Shown: positions 29,505 to 38,442 of the stretch, piece by piece
How positions within the stretch are numbered: position 1 is the first letter of the stretch
Layout of the letters: the number at the start of each line of letters is the position of its first letter
Source: Yersinia alsatica
Lineage (GTDB): Bacteria; Pseudomonadota; Gammaproteobacteria; Enterobacterales; Enterobacteriaceae
NCBI RefSeq assembly: GCF_902170305.1
Contig: NZ_CABHWW010000026.1
Span: 124,001 to 188,000 of the forward strand
Reading direction: 5' to 3'
Length of the DNA stretch: 64,000 nucleotides
Notes under the pieces: model-generated
Seen by the model: only the letters and a program-made list of their open reading frames with translations
Told to the model about the DNA's origin: nothing
Databases searched by the model: none
Position numbers and translations under genes: made by a program

Positions 29505-31925
29505 CTACATATCCTCGATGAATTTAAAGCCCAACTTATTTTTCACAATCGCCGAGGGTTGGGATATTACGATGGAAACCAAACTCTTTTTCTTTTTCTC
29601 TTTCAGATATTTGGCTAGCGCATGCACGGCGGCAGTACCGCTACCTCGAACTGCATTTTCCGCGACGGGGTTAATGACATAAGCGGGCGCGGTAATTGAT
29701 GCTGCTAACCCAACGTTATCATTACCGATATCTGTGGCAACAGCCAAACTGACAATCTCTCCGCGCAGTCTCACGACAATATAAATATAATCTTCGCTAG
29801 GGGTACGCAGCCAACTTCGGACGATATCACTGACGGTTCGACCGGTTTGCATAAAGGTGGCGGCTTGAGAATTTGGCTGACCACTGGGGACGCGGGGAAT
29901 ACTCTGGCGAAAATAGGTTTCCCGCCACTGTTCGGCGGTAAGTAGCACTCGTTGGCGGGCTGCTGATGTCTCTGCTGGGGTGCCGCTTATCACCTCAACG
30001 TCAAAACGTAATTCAGGGTGTTCAACCCATTGTTGATATTCACGAATCCTGGGGACGACTTCTCGATACATGTAACTACTAAGCTGAAGTTCATAGCGGC
30101 CCATCGGCAAAGCCTGTGCCTGTCGAGGTTCTCTTGCCAGAGTAAAGGACTCTTCTTGGTCTGTCGCAAGAGCATTGAGTTCTTGATAACCAACATAAGT
30201 CAGTTGGGCATAATCAAAGGCAGTTTTAAGGTGCGCTATTTCATTTGGACTTGTGGGATGTAGGTGCTCTAACACCGAGGCCACCAATCGAGCTTCTATA
30301 TGAGGATCGCGAACGGCAAATCCGGTCGCGCCATGGGCGATGATATTACTGATAACTTGACCAAAATGATTGCGGTTCCAAGTGATGATGCTACTGCCAA
30401 ACAGCAGGGTATAATCGGTCAGAATATCCATAGTCCATAAAATGCAATGTGGGTCCAGATTAGGTTTTATTTGGCGGCGGGTTATATGATGGATTCCACC
30501 CACTAAGGGAGTTTTACAGGCGAATGCCGCACCCGCGATGGACAGTGTATGCCCACGGGTATCAGCGTTAATGTGTGTGAGTTGCATTAGCAGAGGATGA
30601 GCGCTCGCAGGGTGTTTTGGCGTATTATTTTGTAGTGGCGTCAACGGCTTGGCACTGCCAGCCACCTGTAATATTTTTTCGGGGTGCCCGGCAGCATTGT
30701 CGCTGAACAATCTCTCTAACTTAGTGACGAAGAGTTCTGGCTGATTGCAGCGCCCTTGCACTACGTAGTTATAAAGTCCCAGTAATGGATTGGTAATACA
30801 AATCATAACGTTATTGGTATTTCTTTTGGGTAAGGAAAGCCCTTGCTTCACGGCAAATACGGCACTGTTAATGATTAAAGGCCACTCCATCTCTTTATTA
30901 AAAACAATGATGTTAGGTTCTATTTCTGTCATATTTTCCGATTCGAACGCAATTAACGGTGAACTGTTTATATACTGCGTGTTATAAGACTCCACATACT
31001 GAATCTCAATCGAAGGATCATTAATTCTGATGAGCAGTGTTATTTCATTAGAGTGTTCATTCAGGTTAAAGGTAAATTCCTCTTGCTGGTTTCTATGTTT
31101 AAAGGTAATGGTAGGATAGTTAACGTAAATGTTACTGTCCTCGAATAAAACTATTTGATAGTTATCATTCTGAGTTCTCTTCATATTTAACAGTACATAT
31201 TTGTATGGAAGGCTATCATTATTCCAGTAGGTGCCAAATATTGAATTGAGAGGATAGTTAATCACTTTATTGATAACGCATTTATCAATACAGAAAGCAT
31301 ATTTGTCATTAAATGTTTGAATGCTGGATATATCATTTAACATGCCGATTTTACGTAATCCATCAGCATCTATGCTCTCATGGATTAAATAATATGGCGG
31401 GTTGAAATTGTCATTTTTATATATAGACACCAAGATGTCTTTGGGGATGTAAATTGATGAAATACTGTCATTTCTAATTTTACTTTTTGAGTTTTTATAG
31501 AAATTTTCATTGTGATCGGTTGCCAGGCAATGTTGTAAGCCGGTGAAGTTATCCTCAGTATAGAAACACGCTGCGGAGGTTATATAAAATGAACTAATCT
31601 TATCCTGAAACCCTAAAGCTTCTAACTCTTTCATATTGGTGTCAGTATAAATTATAGTGCTTTCTCCTTTGTAATAAGAGTCTTGGTATATAGTTGCGGC
31701 TAAACCTCGTGGAACTTTAATGGAGGATGCATTATTATTGTGATTATTACCTAATTGACCAATAGCTGTATTGTTCTCTACGCAAAACATTTCATTTGAA
31801 TAATTGTTGTCCTTATAAAAGCATGCCATATCTTCTTTACGAGTGTTGACGAGATTAATTTGATCAGCAGGGGCTGTTCCACTGTATAAAATAATTGGAA
31901 TCATCATATAAATAAATTTTTTCAT
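29505..31925 (-). CDS. Secreted mosaic protein: beta/gamma-crystallin-like repeats plus GNAT-like C-terminus
   Basis: An 806-residue protein that I cannot assign to a characterised family. A signal peptide covers residues 1-20 (cut after APA). Residues 33-210 contain repeated Greek-key-like units: ACFYKDNNYSNEMFCV (34-49), ATIYQDSYYKGESTIIYTD (77-95) closed by DKISSFYIT, ACFYTEDNFTGLQHCL (119-134) closed by DSISSIYI, and SIYKNDNFNPPYYLI closed by NDISSIQTF. This is the beta/gamma-crystallin / inhibitor-I36 pattern, with paired cysteines. A beta-rich stretch of unknown fold follows to about 400. The last 95 residues resemble a GNAT acetyltransferase core: strand VVRLRGEIVSLAVATD, then VINPVAENAVRGSGTAAVHAL like motif A, and a final N-x-LGFKFI strand. 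The coding DNA is markedly AT-rich for about the first 410 codons and of ordinary composition afterwards, suggesting assembly from two sources. It stands alone between nuo and a CRP-type site. A role as a toxin or effector is inference only. Confidence 0.75.
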   Translation of the reverse strand: MKKFIYMMIPIILYSGTAPADQINLVNTRKEDMACFYKDNNYSNEMFCVENNTAIGQLGNNHNNNASSIKVPRGLAATIYQDSYYKGESTIIYTDTNMKELEALGFQDKISSFYITSAACFYTEDNFTGLQHCLATDHNENFYKNSKSKIRNDSISSIYIPKDILVSIYKNDNFNPPYYLIHESIDADGLRKIGMLNDISSIQTFNDKYAFCIDKCVINKVINYPLNSIFGTYWNNDSLPYKYVLLNMKRTQNDNYQIVLFEDSNIYVNYPTITFKHRNQQEEFTFNLNEHSNEITLLIRINDPSIEIQYVESYNTQYINSSPLIAFESENMTEIEPNIIVFNKEMEWPLIINSAVFAVKQGLSLPKRNTNNVMICITNPLLGLYNYVVQGRCNQPELFVTKLERLFSDNAAGHPEKILQVAGSAKPLTPLQNNTPKHPASAHPLLMQLTHINADTRGHTLSIAGAAFACKTPLVGGIHHITRRQIKPNLDPHCILWTMDILTDYTLLFGSSIITWNRNHFGQVISNIIAHGATGFAVRDPHIEARLVASVLEHLHPTSPNEIAHLKTAFDYAQLTYVGYQELNALATDQEESFTLAREPRQAQALPMGRYELQLSSYMYREVVPRIREYQQWVEHPELRFDVEVISGTPAETSAARQRVLLTAEQWRETYFRQSIPRVPSGQPNSQAATFMQTGRTVSDIVRSWLRTPSEDYIYIVVRLRGEIVSLAVATDIGNDNVGLAASITAPAYVINPVAENAVRGSGTAAVHALAKYLKEKKKKSLVSIVISQPSAIVKNKLGFKFIEDM

Positions 31926-32287
31926 TTATATAAACACCTTACTATAAATTTTGTTTTTAGATGTTTTAAAGTAAATCAATTGATGGATGTAATAAATAAT
32001 ATATTTTAATTGTTGTTTTATTAAAATAGTTAATTTTATTTGGTTACTAACTAAATACTCACCAATTTTCAGTGGTTATTAAATATTTATATCTATTTCG
32101 ATCTACACAGCAGGTGTAGCATTCAACCTCTCCATCGATTGTTTTGTGATTTAAATCACAATAAATTAAATTTAATTGCATTCGTATCATTTAATTTGTG
32201 ACTTTCATCGCCATATATTACCTAAGTTCGGGTAAAATATGTTCATTGCTTGATCCCTATTGATTGACTTTTTCGTGAGTGACGTGA
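31926..32287. other. AT-rich divergent control region with CRP-type site
   Basis: A 362-bp, very AT-rich gap between the secreted mosaic protein and the ycdZ-type gene. It holds the perfect CRP-type palindrome at 32145-32160; otherwise I see only A/T runs that could bind H-NS. Confidence 0.55.
32145..32160. promoter_or_regulatory. Perfect CRP-type binding site
   Basis: TGTGATTTAAATCACA matches the CRP consensus TGTGA-N6-TCACA in every fixed position and is symmetrical, extending to TT/AA outside. It is 220 bp upstream of the 806-residue secreted protein gene and 128 bp upstream of the ycdZ-type gene, so it could serve either. Confidence 0.7.
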
Positions 32288-32785
32288 ATGAATATTATTT
32301 TGATGATTGCTATTACCACCGGCGTGCTTTCAGGTATTTGGGGGTGGGTCGCGGTTAGCTTGGGGCTGATCAGTTGGGCCGGTTTTCTTGGCTGTACGGC
32401 GTATTTCGCCTGTCCGCAAGGTGGTTTGAAAGGTTTGCTAATCACTCTGCTCACCTGTATGAGCGGAGTATTCTGGGCGATGATGATTATTCAGGGCAGT
32501 GCGTTACAACCTGAATGGACAATCCTTGGGTATGTTCTAACCGGAATTGTGGCATTTTTGATGTGCATTCAGGCGTGTCAGCAATGGCTATCCTTTGTAC
32601 CCGGTACCTTTATCGGTGCTTGTGCCACTTTTGCCGCTAATGGTGACTGGAAATTAGTGACGGCCTCGGTGTTGGTCGGCGTTGTGTTTGGCTACGCGAT
32701 GAAAAACAGCGGACTGTGGTTGGCTGCAAAACGCAGCCGCCAAGGGAAGGGGGCTACCTTAGAACCTTCAGTCGATGCAGAGTAA
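32288..32785 (+). CDS. ycdZ: DUF1097 inner-membrane protein, YcdZ-type
   Basis: A 165-residue membrane protein with about five hydrophobic segments and the family stretches SGIWGWVAVSLGLISWAGFL, CTAYFACPQGG, YVLTGIVAFLMCIQA, LSFVPGTFIGACATFA and FGYAMKNSGLWLA. These closely match E. coli YcdZ as I remember it. The function is unknown. It starts at ATG 32288 and is preceded at 128 bp by a CRP-type site. It converges on the flavoprotein gene. Its location beside nuo differs from E. coli, consistent with local rearrangement. Confidence 0.8.
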   Translation: MNIILMIAITTGVLSGIWGWVAVSLGLISWAGFLGCTAYFACPQGGLKGLLITLLTCMSGVFWAMMIIQGSALQPEWTILGYVLTGIVAFLMCIQACQQWLSFVPGTFIGACATFAANGDWKLVTASVLVGVVFGYAMKNSGLWLAAKRSRQGKGATLEPSVDAE

Positions 32786-32863
32786 AGCGGCGTTTTACTG
32801 CAATAAAAAGCCCACGGAATACGTTGGGTTGCAAGGGTTACTGGGCGAACAAGAGCACGAATT

Positions 32864-34933
32864 TTAGCGATATAATGCTCCAGTAAGAAAATCGGGCCAA
32901 TTTTTTTCAAAGAAAATAGCATTAAGATCATCGAGTTGACGCAGAGATGAGACAGTAACAGCAAACTTCCCCTGCTGATAAGTGACAGTCAACTGCTGCT
33001 GGCGATGCTCAGGCTTTTCAGTTATGAAGCGATAGTCGGCCAGTGGGCCTTGGCGTGATTCAGGGACCGCTTCCCCCTGGGCCGAACAGATGGCTCTGGC
33101 TCCACGGCTGCCCCCGCCTTGTGAGATATAGAAATCCAGAGCCGTCAGCAACGCTTCCGACGCCAGTGCCATATGCCGCCATTGGAAACTCACCGCCACT
33201 TTATTGACATATGGAATAGCAATTCCCTGCTGTTGAATAACCTGATTTAGCTGCTGCGCGGCTTGTAGAGCGTCACTCACCTCGTCGGCATAGCAAATAA
33301 AGCCTGCTTTATCACTCATTCGCTGCTGAATATCGGCTTTAATCTGTTGCAGGCTTAACCCGCTCTCATTACTTAGCCCCTGTGTTATGTCTGCCATACA
33401 TTGCGCTATTTGCTTATGTAGCTGGGCGACAGCTAAGGGTGGCGACGCTGTTTGGTTAGCTATTTGTTTGGCACAACGCAAACCAAATACCTGTCCCGCA
33501 TTCAATGCAGCCCCTCCTGGGCGGGTCACGCCGTGTGTTCCCGCCGCTTCGCCAATGGCATAGCAGCCCGATAGTGAAGTTTGACCCCAAGTATCAACGG
33601 CCAGACCACCATTCATATGCTGGTGATTAACATTAAATGCTAGCGGTGCCTGGCTGATATCTTGCCCATGGTATTTGTACAACTCGATGGCGAGCGGGTT
33701 CATACGACGCAAGCGATCTATCGGTAACGGCAATAATGCATCGTTATTGGATAAGTACGATGCCACATCCGGTTCCAGCCGCTCCAGACTAAAAGACTCA
33801 TCACCCGCTACCGGCTGCGGATTGCGATTAAAATCCATCAAGATGGTTCGGCCAGATTGCGACTCACTAAATATCGCCAAGTCGACCAAACTGGAACCAA
33901 AATCTAACATTCGCGTCGCATGGATTGGCCATTGATAGCCTTTCCTGAAGATGTTTGCTGCCAATTCTTGTGTGGTGCGGTAGTACTCCGCCAGAAAGTT
34001 ATGCTCATTGCCTTTGTCATCGACAGAATAGATATAAGGCATGCATTGCACATAAGTGCCCGACAGATTCCATGGAAACTCATCGCGGCGTGTACCAATA
34101 CCAAATTGATGTTCAGTCAGATTCACCGCCGTGATCCCAGCTTCTAGCCCTAAACCCAATGAGCCAAAACAGCGCTTCGGGTAAACACTGTCGCGGAATA
34201 ACTCTCCTGGCCCACCGGCGGCTAATACCAGTGACGGGCAAAGATAGATAGCAAGCCCGGTTGGATTATTCTCGCCGCGATCGCCACTATTAATGGCGAT
34301 GGCTCCGGCAATTTTGCGCTCACGGCCTTCCCCCGCCACTAACAGACGAATCACGGTTGAGTGATCAACAAAAGCCACACCCAACCGAATAGCTTCTTCT
34401 GCCAATACTTTAACCATCAGGCGTGAGGTGCGCGGGCCACAACTTGTTGCCCGCCCAGCTTCATCATGGTCAGTCTGGTAGCGCAAAATAGCGCCATAGC
34501 GATCTTCTGGTAAGGGTAGGCCGATATATTTAAGGCCAGCAAAGGCTTCAACTGAGCCGACAGCCTCGACATAAGCCGTGTCGGCATCCATTGCTCCACC
34601 AGCGCCCAAGGCCTGTGCCAGTTTAATAAAATTATCGCCTTGCTTACTGGTAGCTGCGGTATGCAGTGTTTGCTTATCCGACCCGGAACAGGCCGAGGTG
34701 CCCCAAAACAGCGTCTGAGTCGCGACCAGCACATCAATATGACGGCGGCGCAGTTCAACGGCGGCACGCAACCCGGCAGCACCGCTGCCAATCACCAATG
34801 CTTCACTGCGATAGACTGGAATAATATCTGCCCCTAGCTGTAGCATTTCATTAGGCTGGCGCGTGGCAACGTGTTTAGGCATTGGGACATGGGTTAATTG
34901 ATCCAATGTCTCCTGCGGGATAGTCATTGTCAT
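32864..34933 (-). CDS. FAD-dependent oxidoreductase, fumarate reductase/aspartate oxidase flavoprotein type
   Basis: A 689-residue flavoprotein. The dinucleotide-binding fold is at about residues 42-65 (EALVIGSGAAGLRAAVELRRR, then V-L-V-A-T). LVLAAGG with GELFRDSVYP near 235 and GCYAIGEAAGTHGVTRPGGAALNAG near 460 are the FAD-contacting motifs of the FrdA/SdhA/NadB superfamily. An Arg in GTRRDEFPWN could be catalytic. A helical C-terminal domain follows. A TTG lies two codons upstream, but the ATG at 34933 has AAGAGA at good spacing. It is last in a minus-strand operon with a carrier, a TIM-barrel enzyme, a Gfo/Idh oxidoreductase and an SDR. The substrate is unknown, and no Fe-S partner is encoded nearby. 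Confidence 0.82.
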   Translation of the reverse strand: MTMTIPQETLDQLTHVPMPKHVATRQPNEMLQLGADIIPVYRSEALVIGSGAAGLRAAVELRRRHIDVLVATQTLFWGTSACSGSDKQTLHTAATSKQGDNFIKLAQALGAGGAMDADTAYVEAVGSVEAFAGLKYIGLPLPEDRYGAILRYQTDHDEAGRATSCGPRTSRLMVKVLAEEAIRLGVAFVDHSTVIRLLVAGEGRERKIAGAIAINSGDRGENNPTGLAIYLCPSLVLAAGGPGELFRDSVYPKRCFGSLGLGLEAGITAVNLTEHQFGIGTRRDEFPWNLSGTYVQCMPYIYSVDDKGNEHNFLAEYYRTTQELAANIFRKGYQWPIHATRMLDFGSSLVDLAIFSESQSGRTILMDFNRNPQPVAGDESFSLERLEPDVASYLSNNDALLPLPIDRLRRMNPLAIELYKYHGQDISQAPLAFNVNHQHMNGGLAVDTWGQTSLSGCYAIGEAAGTHGVTRPGGAALNAGQVFGLRCAKQIANQTASPPLAVAQLHKQIAQCMADITQGLSNESGLSLQQIKADIQQRMSDKAGFICYADEVSDALQAAQQLNQVIQQQGIAIPYVNKVAVSFQWRHMALASEALLTALDFYISQGGGSRGARAICSAQGEAVPESRQGPLADYRFITEKPEHRQQQLTVTYQQGKFAVTVSSLRQLDDLNAIFFEKNWPDFLTGALYR

Positions 34934-34982
34934 GTTCAATCTCTTAACGAGTCAGTTGTCGGGGCAGATAAAACCAACCGGG

Positions 34983-36218
34983 TTATTGGCTAGCTTTAGT
35001 CAGTTCGCCAGATACCACGGGTTCATCGATGGTGACTTCAACTTTCCGCACCCGCAGTAATAACAAGCTACTTGAAGCCATCAGGCAGGCGGAGAATAGC
35101 CAGACTGGCGACAAGGTATAACGTTCCGCCAGATAGCCCGCCAATACCGGAGAGATGCCGCCTGCCGTCATCCCCACATTCATCACAAAACCGATAGCCG
35201 CGCCGCGAATTGAGGCGGGCACCAACTCAGAGGTAAATGCCAATACTAATGGAGTGATCGGATAGCCGATAAAGCCCAGTAACATCACCAACACTACGAC
35301 CGCCGGAATAGGCAAATCGGCTACCAGTGCAGCCATCAAGACGCCACTGAGCAAGGTAATACTGATCAGCACCCAGCGTTTGCGGTTAAAATTCCCCCGG
35401 TCGCAGTAACGTCCGAGCAGGAATCCTCCTAAGGCGCCGGTCAGCCCCAGTAAACTGGCAATGGTCCCAGCCATGCCGATGGGCATCTGTTTGGCATTCA
35501 TTAAGAAGGTTGGTGCCCAGAGCAGCACTATCCACCAGCCGCACAGCAGAACAAAGTAGTAGAGGGCCATCAGGATCACGGAAGGGGTGGTAAACAATAG
35601 GCGCAGAGGGACTTTTTCTTTCACTACTTTGGTTTTAGCCTCTGCCGGCTTGGGTTCATTTTTGACTAAAATGGCATAGAGGATAGCGACCACGACCCCC
35701 ATAGCACCGGCGACGTAGAACACCACGCGCCAGCCATACACGGGCCCCAGCATCGCTCCTAACCAGGTACCAAGGAAGCCGCCGATGGGATAACCCATCC
35801 AGTATAATGACATCACCGTGGTGCGCTGTTTCTCTGTGGTGACGTTAGCGACCTCCAATGAGGCGGCAGGCCAGAATATCCCTTCACCAATCCCGGTCAT
35901 CACACGATAGAAAATCAGCGCGCTTAAACTCCCGGCAAGACCAGTAAAGATGGTTGCCAGTGAAAATATCATCAGACCGAGGATGAGCACCGGTTTGCCG
36001 CTGAGCTTGTCGGCAATAATGCCGGAAATAAACAGAAAGCCGATAAAACCATAAAAGAACGAGCTTAATAAAATGCCCGAACTGCCTTTTTCTAAACCAA
36101 AATCTTGCGAGATTAACCCAATGGCGGAAGAGACGGTCATGCGGTCGACGGAATACATCATATAACCGAGACCGCAGAGGACTGATACCAATATCATTTT
36201 CTTTGTTTCTGTGTTCAT
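34983..36218 (-). CDS. MFS transporter
   Basis: A 411-residue major facilitator carrier with 12 predicted helices and a central loop rich in Lys and Glu (KNEPKPAEAKTKVVKEKVP). The first-loop signature appears as GIIADKLSGKPVLILG, and helix 1 as LVSVLCGLGYMMYSVDRMTVSSAI, similar to organic-anion and sugar-acid MFS members. Its place between the flavoprotein and the TIM-barrel gene suggests it imports the substrate of this pathway. The start ATG at 36218 is preceded by GAGGAAG. The 120 bases between this gene and the isomerase gene show nothing I can assign. Confidence 0.85.
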   Translation of the reverse strand: MNTETKKMILVSVLCGLGYMMYSVDRMTVSSAIGLISQDFGLEKGSSGILLSSFFYGFIGFLFISGIIADKLSGKPVLILGLMIFSLATIFTGLAGSLSALIFYRVMTGIGEGIFWPAASLEVANVTTEKQRTTVMSLYWMGYPIGGFLGTWLGAMLGPVYGWRVVFYVAGAMGVVVAILYAILVKNEPKPAEAKTKVVKEKVPLRLLFTTPSVILMALYYFVLLCGWWIVLLWAPTFLMNAKQMPIGMAGTIASLLGLTGALGGFLLGRYCDRGNFNRKRWVLISITLLSGVLMAALVADLPIPAVVVLVMLLGFIGYPITPLVLAFTSELVPASIRGAAIGFVMNVGMTAGGISPVLAGYLAERYTLSPVWLFSACLMASSSLLLLRVRKVEVTIDEPVVSGELTKASQ

Positions 36219-36338
36219 AACTTCCTCGACTTATTGTGTTTTTAATGACGAGAATAGAATTCAACACCGGCGTAAGAGTACGATTCAGCACGGTTTTTTG
36301 TGTAGGGCCAGAGAAAACTCAGTGACCATGCTGAATCA

Positions 36339-37214
36339 TCAGCAACAGTCCAGATGCCGCTGTTTACAGGTCATCAGCACCTCATTGGCATCTTTTTTCC
36401 ACCAGTTATTAGCAGAGAAGATCTCCACTTCATGAAATCCCCGGTATCCTTCAGCTTCAACTGCCAGCCGAGCAGCACGGATATCAATCACCCCGTCACC
36501 CATCATGCCGCGGTCATTTAATAAATCCTGTGTTGGCACCAACCAATCACAGATATGAAAAGCCAGTAAACGCCGCAGGCCAGCGCGTTTGATTTGGGCG
36601 AAAAACTTCGGGTCCCACCACGTGTGGTAAAGATCGACAGCCAGCCCAAGGCCGTTATCCCCCAGTTCGTCGCATAAATCGTTGGCTTGTTCCAGTGTGT
36701 TGACACAAGCGCGCTCAGCGGCGTACATCGGGTGCAGTGGCTCAATAGCCAGCGGCATCGATACTGAACGTGAATAGTCGAGCAAGGTTGCCAGCCCGTC
36801 GCGCACTTGCATCCGCGCCCCTGACAAATCCTTACTGCCCGCCGGTAAGCCGCCGACTACCAGCACCAGACATTGCGCATTCAACTCCAGCGCTTCATCT
36901 ACAGCGCGGCGGTTGTCATCATTGTTATGCTGGCGTTGTTGCGGCGAGATGCCGGGGAACATACCGCCACGGCAATAGCCAGTGACGGTTAATTCATGGC
37001 TGTGGATCAGGCGAGCAGTCTCTTTCACACCAAGCGCCTGAGTTTGATCGCGCCACGGCGAGATACCGCGTATCTCATGGCGAGCGCAACCTTCAATGAT
37101 TTTATCCAGTGTCCATTGTTGGCGAACGGTCGCGGTATTAATTGACAATAAGTTGGCATCCGGCTGTTGTGAGATGGATGACGAGACAGATGGTGAAGTC
37201 GTATTTCCAGACAT
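36339..37214 (-). CDS. Xylose-isomerase-like TIM-barrel (sugar phosphate isomerase/epimerase family)
   Basis: A 291-residue AP-endonuclease-2/xylose-isomerase-like barrel. Putative metal ligands of the fold are visible in order: Glu in LAIEPLHPMYAAER, Asp and His in LAVDLYHTWWDP, His in LAFHICDW and Glu in GFHEVEIFS, so the active site looks intact. The frame is open 26 codons upstream into the preceding gene's end, but the ATG at 37214 has AGGAG at correct spacing and avoids overlap. The family includes epimerases, isomerases, dehydratases and deglycosylating enzymes acting on keto-sugars. With a Gfo/Idh partner next door, a keto-sugar intermediate is likely, by inference. Confidence 0.8.
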   Translation of the reverse strand: MSGNTTSPSVSSSISQQPDANLLSINTATVRQQWTLDKIIEGCARHEIRGISPWRDQTQALGVKETARLIHSHELTVTGYCRGGMFPGISPQQRQHNNDDNRRAVDEALELNAQCLVLVVGGLPAGSKDLSGARMQVRDGLATLLDYSRSVSMPLAIEPLHPMYAAERACVNTLEQANDLCDELGDNGLGLAVDLYHTWWDPKFFAQIKRAGLRRLLAFHICDWLVPTQDLLNDRGMMGDGVIDIRAARLAVEAEGYRGFHEVEIFSANNWWKKDANEVLMTCKQRHLDCC

Positions 37215-37246
37215 GGCGATCACTCCTAATGTGATATGGGCTGATT

Positions 37247-38398
37247 TCAACGAGTGAGTGGCGGAACATCTATCCAGCGGCGTTCCTGCCAACTTTGTAG
37301 CGCCAATTCAACCAACTGCACGCCTTTAGCCCCTTCCAGCAGGTTCCATTTAAACTCACCATTGTCACAAACATGGCGCAAGAAGAGTTCCCACTGAACT
37401 TTAAAGGCATTGTCATAGACTTGGTTATCTGGAACTTCGACCCAGTCATCAAAGAAGTCATGGGTTTGCCGAACATCTGGATTCCACACTGGTTTCGGAG
37501 TATTGACGCGTGCTTGGGTACGACAATCTGTCAGGCCTGCAACCGCAGAACCATTGACCCCATCAACCTGGAACGTGACTAAATCATCACGTCTGACTCG
37601 CACGCACCACGAACTATTGATTTGCACAATAGTGCCGTTATGCAGTTCAAAGGTGGCATAGGCGGCATCATCAGCATTCGCGACGTAAGGCTGGCCTTGT
37701 TCATCCCAACGTTCAGGAATGTGAGTGGCACCCAGGCAGCTCAAGCTCTTGATTTCACCAAACAAGTTATCGATGACATAGCGCCAGTGGCAGATCATAT
37801 CCAGAATGATGCCGCCACCGTCTTGTTGACGGTAATTCCAGGAAGGGCGTTGCCCTGGCTGCAAATCGCCTTCAAATACCCAGTAACCAAATTCACCGCG
37901 TACTGACAGTGTCCGGCCAAAAAATCCTGCATTATTGAGCAGTTGCAGTTTTTGTAGCCCAGGTAGCCACAGTTTGTCTTGCACTACGCCGTGTTTGACG
38001 CCGCGCTCTTGTGCAAAATGATAGAGATCCAGCGCTTCTTCCAGACTAACGGCGACCGGTTTTTCGCTATAAACATGTTTGCCTGCGGCAATGGCTTTTT
38101 TTAACAAGCCAGGACGGGCCTGTGTGGTAGCGGCATCAAAGAAAATAATGTCGTCAGGATTACTCAATGCGCCGTCAAGATCGGTAGTCCAGCGCTCAAT
38201 CTGATATTGCTGCGCCAGAGCCGCAATTTTCTCTTCATTGCGCCCTACCAAAATGGGGTCCGGTATCACCCGGTCACCATTGGTCAATGTCACGCCGCCT
38301 TGATCGCGGATCGCCACAATCGAGCGAATTAAGTGCTGGTTTTTCCCCATACGGCCAGTCACACCGTGCATGATGATGCCAATACGTAATGTTGCCAT
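37247..38398 (-). CDS. Gfo/Idh/MocA-family NAD(P)-dependent oxidoreductase
   Basis: A 383-residue sugar or cyclitol dehydrogenase. The N-terminal Rossmann fold begins at IGIIMHGVTGRMGKNQH, the EKP motif with the catalytic Lys is in GKHVYSEKPVAVSLEEA (about residue 110), and the C-terminal alpha/beta domain carries GGGIILDMICHWRYVIDNLFG, with Asp and His in the usual D-x3-H catalytic arrangement. The insertion of about 12 residues between the Rossmann start and NEEKIAALAQ is longer than in classical members. It lies 32 bases upstream of the TIM-barrel start and 44 bases downstream of the SDR gene. Confidence 0.85.
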   Translation of the reverse strand: MATLRIGIIMHGVTGRMGKNQHLIRSIVAIRDQGGVTLTNGDRVIPDPILVGRNEEKIAALAQQYQIERWTTDLDGALSNPDDIIFFDAATTQARPGLLKKAIAAGKHVYSEKPVAVSLEEALDLYHFAQERGVKHGVVQDKLWLPGLQKLQLLNNAGFFGRTLSVRGEFGYWVFEGDLQPGQRPSWNYRQQDGGGIILDMICHWRYVIDNLFGEIKSLSCLGATHIPERWDEQGQPYVANADDAAYATFELHNGTIVQINSSWCVRVRRDDLVTFQVDGVNGSAVAGLTDCRTQARVNTPKPVWNPDVRQTHDFFDDWVEVPDNQVYDNAFKVQWELFLRHVCDNGEFKWNLLEGAKGVQLVELALQSWQERRWIDVPPLTR

Positions 38399-38442
38399 GA
38401 GTTATTCCCCTGAAGTTAAGAAGGCGATAAAAATAGGTAATG

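Noticed and set aside
29505-31925. Possibility that the secreted mosaic protein gene is two frameshifted genes
   Set aside because: The frame is continuous for 806 codons with one signal peptide at the start and no internal stop. The composition change alone does not show a break.
32114-32131. Possible second CRP or FNR site just before the CRP palindrome
   Set aside because: The bases do not fit either consensus in both half-sites; only the 32145-32160 site was kept.
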